In this document: piece after piece, positions 1 through 5,343 of the stretch
Layout: each line of letters starts with the position of its first letter
Position numbering within the stretch: the stretch's first letter is position 1
Assembly: GCA_946478935.1 (NCBI GenBank)
Contig: CAMLEL010000164.1
Location: forward strand, 1-6,028
DNA length: 6,028 nt
Origin: an uncultured Armatimonadota bacterium
GTDB lineage: Bacteria > Armatimonadota > Fimbriimonadia > Fimbriimonadales > Fimbriimonadaceae
Direction: 5' to 3'
Translations under genes and position numbers: made by a program
Notes under the pieces: generated by a model
What the model was told of the DNA's origin: nothing
Database searches by the model: none
Seen by the model: the letters and a program-made list of their open reading frames with translations, nothing else

Positions 1-623
1 ACCTGTGCGCACCCAGCGACGAGATTCGAGAGAAGAGTCTGAACGGACTCAAGGGTGAGTTGGAACGATGCCGCAAGTACGGCATTCGTTGGGCGGTCTC
101 GCACATTGGAGCGCACATGGGTCAAGGCGAGGACGAGGGTATTCGAATTGCCGGCATCAATGTCCGCGAAGTTCTCGCTGAAACGGAAGACGTCACGCTC
201 CTTGCCGAAACGACAGCTGGACAAGGATCTTCGCTCAGCTATACGTTCGAAGGTCTCGCAAAGCTGATCGAAGCCTCTGGCAACCCAGACCGCCTAGGGG
301 TCTGCTTGGACACCTGTCACGTATTCGCTGCTGGCTACGATATCCGATCCGCGGAAGGATACGAACAAATGTGGAGCGAGTTTGACCGACTTATTGGCTT
401 GAGCAAGCTCCACGCAATTCACTGCAACGATAGCAAAAAGCCACTGGGGTCGCGAGTCGATCGCCATGAGCATATCGGAGAGGGAGAAATTGGCATCGAA
501 GCCTTTCGGCTGCTGGTCAACGATAGTCGGTTTCTGGCGACACCCATCCTCCTGGAAACACCGGAAGCGCCCGAGGGCCATGCGCGAAACTTGAACAAGC
601 TTTGGGAATTGGCACAAGGCTAA
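1..623 (+). CDS. nfo: Endonuclease IV (AP endonuclease family 2), 5' end missing
   Basis: This DNA-repair enzyme cuts the backbone 5' to abasic sites during base excision repair, using a cluster of three metal ions (usually zinc). The frame is open to the left edge (first whole codon at 3-5), so the TTG at 60 is internal and not the start. About 206 residues are present. Counting from the first whole codon, the metal ligands are His34 (in SHIGAH), Glu69 (LAETTAGQG), Asp103 and His106 (CLDTCH), His140 (AIHCNDSK), Asp153 and His155 (VDRHEH) and Glu185 (LLETPE). These match E. coli Nfo His109, Glu145, Asp179, His182, His216, Asp229, His231 and Glu261 with an almost constant offset of 75-76. Only the His69 equivalent and about 76 N-terminal residues lie outside the window, so the full protein would be near 282 residues, the usual length. 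It ends with TAA at 621-623, overlapping the convergent selD stop. The active site looks intact, and family assignment is very secure. Confidence 0.96.
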   Translation, partial: LCAPSDEIREKSLNGLKGELERCRKYGIRWAVSHIGAHMGQGEDEGIRIAGINVREVLAETEDVTLLAETTAGQGSSLSYTFEGLAKLIEASGNPDRLGVCLDTCHVFAAGYDIRSAEGYEQMWSEFDRLIGLSKLHAIHCNDSKKPLGSRVDRHEHIGEGEIGIEAFRLLVNDSRFLATPILLETPEAPEGHARNLNKLWELAQG

Positions 624-1606
624 GTCAACGCAACACCGACTTCACCTTCTTCGACCCTCCCGATTGGTACGCCACCGGGAATTTCCGATGGAGAGAAAAG
701 TGCCAGCCCACCGCTGGTTTGGGGATCCAGGGCAAGCTGGATAAGCCACTCCGAGGCGCTACCGACCGTTAGTCGCTCTCCGAGGAAGTCCCGATTCTTC
801 TGGCCTCCGCCAGTCGTGTGGCCACGAGCGATTAACGCCTGCACGTCGGGCAGAGCAGGCAAAGAATCGGCGTGGAGAACGATGCGCACCTTGGATGCGC
901 GGGCAACATTGAACAAGTGTCCAGCCAAGCCAAAGCCGGTAATGTCCGTTGCGCATCGCACACCCGCCTTTACTCCCGTTTCGCACGCGTCACGGTTGAG
1001 CTGGGACATGGTCCGGATCGCCAGGTCCAGTACGTCGTTGGGACAGTCGTCGTTCTTCGCCGCCGTGGTTACGATGCCAGTTCCCAGAGGCTTCGTCAGC
1101 CAAATCCGATCTCCGGGCCGCGCGTTCGTATTCGCGAACATCTGTTCCGGATCGACCAGGCCCGTCACTGCCATTCCAAACTTGGGTTCGTCGTCTTCAA
1201 CCGAGTGCCCACCCATCACAACCGCCCCCGCTTCGCTCGTCTTGTCAAATGCTCCCTTCAGCACCGCTGCCCACACCTCCGGGGGAGCTGTTGCGGGGGA
1301 AAAACACGCGATATTCAACACGGAAATCGGCCTCCCTCCCATGGCATACACGTCGCTGAGCGCATTGGCGGCGGCAATTTGCCCATATGCGTAGGGATCG
1401 TCCACGATCGGCGTGAAGAAATCCACGGTCTGGACCAGAGCTTGATGTTCAGACAGCCTCAAGATGCCCGCGTCGTCCGAAGTCTCGAAACCGACCAGCA
1501 GGTTTGGATTCACCGATCGAGGAAGCTGGCGGAGCACGTCCGCCAGTTGGGTTGGCCCCAACTTGCTCGCTCAACCCGCGCAGGAAACCATGTGCGTCAG
1601 GCGCAT
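620..1606 (-). CDS. selD: Selenide, water dikinase (selenophosphate synthetase), selenocysteine-containing
   Basis: SelD converts selenide and ATP to selenophosphate, the selenium donor for selenocysteine-tRNA and for selenouridine in tRNA. The frame from the apparent TTG start at 1559-1561 gives 313 residues, but it lacks the N-terminal catalytic segment. Reading upstream through TGA 1571-1573 restores it: from ATG 1604-1606 the product is 328 residues and begins MRLTHMVSCAGUASK, matching E. coli RLTQYSHGAGCGCK with U12 at catalytic Cys17 and K15 at essential Lys20. Metal- and ATP-binding aspartates follow in order: D45 (SDDAG), D62 (VDFF), D85 (LSD) and D221 (DITGFG), equivalent to E. coli D51, D68, D91 and D227. 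GGHS is at 132-135, and DPQTSGG lies near the C-terminus. The second Cys of E. coli (Cys19) is Ser here, as allowed in the family. No Shine-Dalgarno site precedes the ATG; GTG 1634-1636 and ATG 1589-1591 are alternative starts. The gene ends with TAG at 620-622, convergent with nfo. Sec insertion is inferred from position and context. Confidence 0.95.
1526..1563 (-). promoter_or_regulatory. Candidate bacterial SECIS element (two overlapping hairpins) in selD
   Basis: A bacterial SECIS is a stem-loop inside the coding region just after the UGA; it is bound by SelB carrying Sec-tRNA. Two perfect hairpins are present on the selD mRNA. Hairpin A (plus coordinates 1545-1563) starts 7 bases after the UGA: AGUUGGG pairs with CCCAACU around loop GCCAA, 7 base pairs. 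Hairpin B (1526-1546) starts 24 bases after the UGA: CUGGCGGA pairs with UCCGCCAG around loop CGUGC, 8 base pairs. They share two bases (1545-1546), so both can form only if A loses its two outer pairs. Each loop has a G in its first two positions, as I recall for the bacterial consensus. Distances from UGA to loop are 14 bases (A) and 32 bases (B); the range I recall is about 16-37, so B fits directly and A is slightly close. Which hairpin SelB binds cannot be decided by eye. Confidence 0.75.
1571..1573 (-). other. In-frame UGA recoded as selenocysteine (SelD codon 12)
   Basis: The minus-strand TGA lies in frame between conserved SelD sequence on both sides: RLTH...CAG before it and ASKLGP after it. 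It falls exactly at the catalytic residue that is Cys17 in E. coli SelD and Sec in several other bacteria and archaea. A chance nonsense mutation or sequencing error at this one codon is unlikely. The rest of the gene has no other in-frame stop and keeps all its key residues. Two hairpins begin 7 and 24 bases after the UGA. Confidence 0.93.
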
Positions 1607-1613
1607 AGGCGCG

Positions 1614-1619
1614 AGTTTA
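1614..1619 (-). promoter_or_regulatory. Possible -10 box (TAAACT) just upstream of selD
   Basis: On the minus strand TAAACT ends 7 bases before the ATG at 1604-1606. This is the TANNNT spacing expected if transcription starts at or next to the start codon (a leaderless mRNA). No good -35 hexamer lies 16-18 bases further upstream, and no Shine-Dalgarno site is present. Six-base AT-rich matches are common, so this rests mainly on its agreement with the other divergent gene. Confidence 0.3.
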
Positions 1620-1718
1620 CTGGGTCCTTTGGGCACCAATTGGGATCGTTCGATAGATAGGAACTTGGTTTTGATGACTATTCCAACAAATTGGTCGCCC
1701 AAGTCACTGAAAACCCTG

Positions 1719-1724
1719 TAAAGT
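1719..1724 (+). promoter_or_regulatory. Possible -10 box (TAAAGT) just upstream of the ABC operon
   Basis: TAAAGT, preceded directly by TG, ends 8 bases before the proposed GTG start at 1733. No Shine-Dalgarno site lies before that GTG. The arrangement mirrors the TAAACT box before selD and would give a leaderless or nearly leaderless transcript. No -35 hexamer with proper spacing is evident. A start at TTG 1691 would instead place this box inside the coding region. Confidence 0.3.
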
Positions 1725-1732
1725 ATCTTCCC

Positions 1733-2683
1733 GTGAGCGTAGCCTCGATTCAAAACCTGGTCGTGCGGTACGGTTCCTTCGTCGCGCTGAACGACCTTTC
1801 GGTTGAGATTCCAGAGGGCTGTACCGGTTTGCTCGGCCCCAACGGCGCCGGTAAGACGACTCTGCTGAAAACTATCCTCGGTTTTGTCACACCTGCCGCG
1901 GGCACAGCTTCCGTTCTGGGGTACGACATCCGAACGCAGGGGCGGGAGATCAGACAGCGAATCGGGCTCATGCCAGAACAGGATTGCCACATCCCCGGGA
2001 TGAGCGCCGTCCAATTCGTTTCCTATGCCGGAGAACTCGCGGGCATGCCCAAGGAACAGGCGCTTCGACGAGCACACGAAGTCTTGGAATACTGCGGTCT
2101 CGGCGAAGCGAGATACCGAAACGTGGAGACCTACTCCACGGGCATGAAACAGAGAATCAAACTGGCCCAGGCAATCGTGCACGGCCCAAAGCTCTTGCTG
2201 TTGGATGAACCAACCAACGGCTTGGATCCAGCCGGGCGCGAAGATATGCTTGAGTTGGTCCGATCCGTGTCACACGGAAAGGGCCTGAACGTCGTCATCA
2301 GTTCCCACCTCCTGCCAGACATCGAGCGCGTAGCCGATCAGGTCATCGTGGTGATGCGTGGTCAACTTCGAGTCCAGGGGATGATCAAGGAGCTCAAGAA
2401 GATCAAGGGAGCTCCGATGGATGTCGAACTCATCGAGCACAGCGACGCTTTCGCACAGATTCTGGGTGAGAAAGGCGCGCACTGGGAAGAGCTTTCACAT
2501 TCCAGCTACCGCGTGACCACTTCCATGACACCCGTGGAAACCAGTCGGCTGATTTTGGAGGCGGCAAGTATCGCCAAGGTCCAGGTGCGCGGCTTGATCG
2601 AAGCCGAGCGATCGTTGGAAGACGCATTCTTGGAGAGCATCGGTGCACCGGTGCAACACGTCGAGGGAGGGTTTCAGCTGTAA
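1733..2683 (+). CDS. ABC transporter ATP-binding protein (first ATPase of the operon)
   Basis: This cytoplasmic ATPase would drive the ABC-2 type permease encoded next to it; the substrate is unknown. From GTG 1733 it has 316 residues. Walker A (GPNGAGKTT) is at 35-43, the Q-loop region (MPEQD) at about 80-84, the signature (YSTGM in place of LSGGQ) at 134-138, Walker B (LLLLDEP) at 154-160 and the switch His (SSHLL) at 192. A C-terminal extension of about 100 residues without ATPase motifs follows, as is usual in CcmA/NatA-like ATPases. The frame is open back to TTG 1691, but that adds 14 residues with no family similarity and has no ribosome site. The GTG puts the first strand (SIQNLVVRYG) at the normal distance from the start. 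The GTG also lacks a Shine-Dalgarno site. The stop TAA shares its last base with the next ATG, indicating translational coupling. Confidence 0.93.
   Translation: MSVASIQNLVVRYGSFVALNDLSVEIPEGCTGLLGPNGAGKTTLLKTILGFVTPAAGTASVLGYDIRTQGREIRQRIGLMPEQDCHIPGMSAVQFVSYAGELAGMPKEQALRRAHEVLEYCGLGEARYRNVETYSTGMKQRIKLAQAIVHGPKLLLLDEPTNGLDPAGREDMLELVRSVSHGKGLNVVISSHLLPDIERVADQVIVVMRGQLRVQGMIKELKKIKGAPMDVELIEHSDAFAQILGEKGAHWEELSHSSYRVTTSMTPVETSRLILEAASIAKVQVRGLIEAERSLEDAFLESIGAPVQHVEGGFQL
2663..2671 (+). promoter_or_regulatory. Strong ribosome binding site for the first permease
   Basis: The purine run GAGGGAGGG lies within the end of the upstream ATPase gene, 11 bases before ATG 2683. It supports that start, and it shows that the organism uses Shine-Dalgarno initiation inside the operon although the first gene lacks such a site. 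Confidence 0.6.
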
Positions 2684-3663
2684 TGGCATCCACACCCATT
2701 GCTGATCTGAGTTATCGCAATTACGATGGCGAACTCCTCGACACGCGCCTGCGGTGGTGGGTCATTGCAAAATCGCAAATCCTGCTTGGATTGAAAAAGA
2801 AGTGGACTTGGGTGTTCGCATTCCTATCCGGAGGCTACTACTTCGGCATGATCTTCACCCTCTTCGTGATCGATCAGATGGCGGCCAATACGCCTCCTAA
2901 CGCGCCCAATCCACTTAGCACGTTTCTCAATCGCCTCGTATGGAAAGATCAATTCCTGCTTGGCTATTCGTACGGCCAGATCTGGTTTCTGGCGATCGGG
3001 TTGATTCTGGGAGCAGGCTCGATCGCCAACGATAACCGCGCCAACGCGCTGCTCGTGTACTTGAGCAAGCCCTGCACAAAAGCGGACTATTTGCTTGGCA
3101 AATGGTTTGGCGTATTTCTGCCGCTTTTCGTGGTTTCTGCTGTGCCCCCATTATTCTTCTACTTCTACGGGGCCATGAGCTACCGAGAATATGGCTTTCT
3201 CAGTTCCGATTACCTGCTGATCTTCAAAGTCCTGATCATGCTCCTGATCGGGGCCGCATTCAACGCGTCCTTGATCACTGGTCTGTCCTCACTCTTCAAC
3301 CAAGGTCGGCTGGCTGGAGCGGTTTACGCCGGAATCTACTTCATCACAAATTTCTTCACTCAGCTGATGACGTTTGCATGGATCAGCACCCAGGGTGGAC
3401 GAAGGGGACGGGGTGATGAGGCTCCCGAAGCAGTCCAGAGCCTGGTTTCCAATCTGTATTACGGCAGCATCGACGGACTCAATATCGGCATGGCCAAGGG
3501 CATTCTGGGAACAGATGGCTCGCCGCCGTTTGGGATTCCGACGATGATCAAAATGGTGCCGGCGCCATCCCTGTTCATGAGCCTGGGGTTTATCTTCTTG
3601 CTTAGCGCCCTTATGATGCTCGTCGCCTGGCGTCGAATCCGACCCGTGGAGATTGTGGGATGA
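2683..3663 (+). CDS. ABC-2 type transporter permease (first)
   Basis: An integral membrane protein of 326 residues, it is presumably the partner of the ATPase whose stop codon overlaps its start. A cytoplasmic N-terminal segment of about 40 residues, with a SYRNYDGE motif and ending in a basic LKKKW, precedes about six hydrophobic segments at roughly 42-63, 96-115, 142-162, 178-203, 209-234 and 296-316. Between segments 2 and 3, residues 119-143 (RANALLVYLSKP then YLLGKWFG) form the conserved cytoplasmic motif of ABC-2 permeases, which couples to the ATPase. A hydrophilic loop of about 60 residues between segments 5 and 6 contains a charged GGRRGRGDE patch. No signal peptide is seen. The closest general type is the NatB/GldF-like permeases; the sequence does not reveal a substrate. 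The ATG overlaps the upstream TAA by one base, and the gene ends with TGA 3661-3663, overlapping the next start. Confidence 0.88.
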   Translation: MASTPIADLSYRNYDGELLDTRLRWWVIAKSQILLGLKKKWTWVFAFLSGGYYFGMIFTLFVIDQMAANTPPNAPNPLSTFLNRLVWKDQFLLGYSYGQIWFLAIGLILGAGSIANDNRANALLVYLSKPCTKADYLLGKWFGVFLPLFVVSAVPPLFFYFYGAMSYREYGFLSSDYLLIFKVLIMLLIGAAFNASLITGLSSLFNQGRLAGAVYAGIYFITNFFTQLMTFAWISTQGGRRGRGDEAPEAVQSLVSNLYYGSIDGLNIGMAKGILGTDGSPPFGIPTMIKMVPAPSLFMSLGFIFLLSALMMLVAWRRIRPVEIVG

Positions 3664-4571
3664 TCCAACTCTTTAACGCCTCCAAATGGTACGGGCAGGT
3701 GATTGGTCTGAACGACGTCACTTGCGAGATCGGCCCCGGGGTCACCGCACTCTTGGGAATGAATGGTGCGGGCAAGAGCACGATGATGAAGATGGTGACC
3801 GGGCAAGTTCGGCCCACCACCGGTCAGGTTTTGGTCAATGGATTGGACCCATTTGCCAACCCCAGCGTGTTTCGGAAACTCGGATACTGCCCAGAGATCG
3901 ACAACTTTTACGAATGGCAGACCGGACGGCAGTTCGTCTACGGCATGGCCCGCTACAGCGGTTTCAGTCACGCCGAAGCCACTTCAAGAGCCCAGTTCGT
4001 GTTGGATGAAGTCGGCATGGCCGATCGTTGCGACCGTAAAATTGGCGGCTATTCCAAGGGGATGCGTCAACGCATCAAGCTGGCTCAGGCGCTATTGAAC
4101 GACCCTGACGCCATCCTGCTCGATGAACCGCTCAATGGTTTGGACCCGGTGGGTCGCCACGAGCTGATGAGCATCCTCCGGGTGCAAGCAGATAAGGGCC
4201 GTTCGATCCTCGTGAGCAGCCACATTCTGTTCGAGGTCGAGCAGATGACCCGCTCAATCCTTTTGCTGCACCGGGGCAGGCTCATGGCCGCTGGTGACCT
4301 TCGGGTTATTCGCGAACTCATTGACAAGTATCCGCATCGGGTGCGCATTGAAACTCCAGAGCCGCGCGAGGTTGCCCGAAGGCTGGTTGCTCTTCCCTAT
4401 GTTTTGAGCGTTCACTTCGACCGTGACGCCATCGAACTCCAAACGAGGGAGCCGAGCAAGTTCTATGACGAAATCCCGAACCTCGTGCTCAAGGAAGGTG
4501 TGCCCGTTACGGCATTCAGCAGTCCTGACAACAACCTGGAATCCATCTTCCGATACTTGGTGACCGGATGA
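3660..4571 (+). CDS. ABC transporter ATP-binding protein (second ATPase of the operon)
   Basis: This is a second ATPase of 303 residues, paralogous to the first but clearly diverged. Walker A (GMNGAGKST) is at 33-41, the Q-loop region (YCPEID) at 76-81 with Glu where Gln is usual, the signature (YSKGM) at 131-135, Walker B (AILLDEP) at 151-157 and the switch His (SSHIL) at 188. A C-terminal extension of about 100 residues follows. All catalytic residues are present, so it should hydrolyse ATP. The ATG at 3660 overlaps the preceding TGA (ATGA), and GGAG at 3648-3651 is a well-placed ribosome site 8 bases upstream. It most likely pairs with the permease encoded directly downstream. Alternatively, the two ATPases form a heterodimer serving both permeases. 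Family assignment is secure and substrate unknown. Confidence 0.95.
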   Translation: MIQLFNASKWYGQVIGLNDVTCEIGPGVTALLGMNGAGKSTMMKMVTGQVRPTTGQVLVNGLDPFANPSVFRKLGYCPEIDNFYEWQTGRQFVYGMARYSGFSHAEATSRAQFVLDEVGMADRCDRKIGGYSKGMRQRIKLAQALLNDPDAILLDEPLNGLDPVGRHELMSILRVQADKGRSILVSSHILFEVEQMTRSILLLHRGRLMAAGDLRVIRELIDKYPHRVRIETPEPREVARRLVALPYVLSVHFDRDAIELQTREPSKFYDEIPNLVLKEGVPVTAFSSPDNNLESIFRYLVTG

Positions 4572-5338
4572 GCCTATTCATTTATCAAGCGGCTCTGCGC
4601 GATTTCCTCAGAGTTCGGCGGCTCTTCGTCTGGATCGTCGTCGCCATCGGCTTCTTTGGGCTCTCCAAGGTCTTTCTTTACGTAATGCCGATGGACGACC
4701 CTGCCGAGTCCTATTCGATGCTCTCGTCGCTATTCGTCTTTCGGATACTTCCATTGGCATCCGCAATTTTCAGTTCAGCGGTGGTTGGGCAGGAAATCGA
4801 GCAAAAGACAATTGTATATCTGCTGACGCGACCGATCGAACGCTGGCGGCTGCTTCTCTTTCGAATTCTGGCCAGCGCGACGGCTGTATTCCTGGTTTCC
4901 ATTCTGACGATGCTTCTGGTATCGGCATCGGTGTACGGTAATCCCTTCTCGAATCCACAGCTGATGGGTGATGCCGTTGCGATTCTGGTGGGCTCGCTTG
5001 CTTACGGAACCTTGTTTGTATTCGTCACGCTCTTGATGAGCAAGGCCGCGATGGTCGTCTGCCTTCTATTCGCCTTCGCTTGGGAAACCGCAGTGCCCAA
5101 TATGCCTGGGAGCATGTCGGCGCTATCCGTCAGTTCCTACCTGAGCGCGATTGCCCAGCGGCCCTCGTCTGCCGGTGGTTCAGGATTCTTTGGCAACATG
5201 GCCAATGCTCTGGGAATCAATACGTTCAGCGCTCAAACGGGTTGGATGGTAATGATCTTTATGATCGCATTCTTCGCCGGGCTGGGCATGTGGTGGTTCA
5301 GCACGTTCGAATACCTCCCGCGAGAAGACGCCGAGTAG
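4568..5338 (+). CDS. ABC-2 type transporter permease (second)
   Basis: A membrane protein of 256 residues with about six hydrophobic segments at roughly 18-39, 51-75, 101-122, 135-156, 161-175 and 226-246. Residues 75-100 (QEIEQKTIVYLLTRPIERW and following) match the conserved cytoplasmic motif of ABC-2 permeases, including the acidic start and the (T/S)(R/K)P turn. The segment at about 178-225 is polar, rich in Ser, Gly and Ala, and probably faces outward. It is shorter than the first permease and shows no close resemblance apart from this motif, so the two are not a recent duplication. The ATG overlaps the upstream TGA (ATGA). A weak GGTGA at 4559-4563 may help, but coupling by overlap is the likelier route to initiation. 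It is the last gene of the operon; its TAG lies five bases from the convergent sigma factor stop. Confidence 0.87.
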   Translation: MSLFIYQAALRDFLRVRRLFVWIVVAIGFFGLSKVFLYVMPMDDPAESYSMLSSLFVFRILPLASAIFSSAVVGQEIEQKTIVYLLTRPIERWRLLLFRILASATAVFLVSILTMLLVSASVYGNPFSNPQLMGDAVAILVGSLAYGTLFVFVTLLMSKAAMVVCLLFAFAWETAVPNMPGSMSALSVSSYLSAIAQRPSSAGGSGFFGNMANALGINTFSAQTGWMVMIFMIAFFAGLGMWWFSTFEYLPREDAE

Positions 5339-5343
5339 AGGAG

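Larger units (their letters stand above)
1607..1732. other. Divergent intergenic region between selD and the ABC operon
   Basis: These 126 bases separate the proposed selD start (minus strand) from the proposed first ABC gene start (plus strand), and must hold both promoters. I see no convincing -35/-10 pair with 16-18 base spacing, no riboswitch and no obvious operator palindrome. The only repeated signal is a TAAA(C/G)T box close to each start codon, listed separately. The minus-strand frame continues open across this region, but that stretch has no SelD similarity. Confidence 0.6.

Noticed and set aside
1559..1561. TTG as the start of a 313-residue SelD
   Set aside because: It removes the conserved catalytic segment, and conserved SelD sequence continues upstream through the UGA.
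872..1660. Long plus-strand open frame (262 codons) opposite selD
   Set aside because: The translation is rich in Arg, His and Gln with no domain or motif. It is a shadow of selD, as is the frame at 816-1394.
1691..1693. TTG as the start of the first ATPase
   Set aside because: It adds 14 residues without family similarity and has no ribosome site. GTG 1733 gives the normal N-terminus, although the choice is not proven.
1571..2182. Minus-strand open frame of 203 codons ending at TGA 1571
   Set aside because: Only its last 11 codons are real (the SelD N-terminus before Sec). The remainder covers the intergenic region and lies antisense to the first ATPase gene, with no recognisable protein features.
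3660..3663. TGA codons ending the first permease and second ATPase as further Sec codons
   Set aside because: Both sit in ATGA overlaps at natural protein ends, with a well-formed gene starting at the same place and no family sequence continuing past them.
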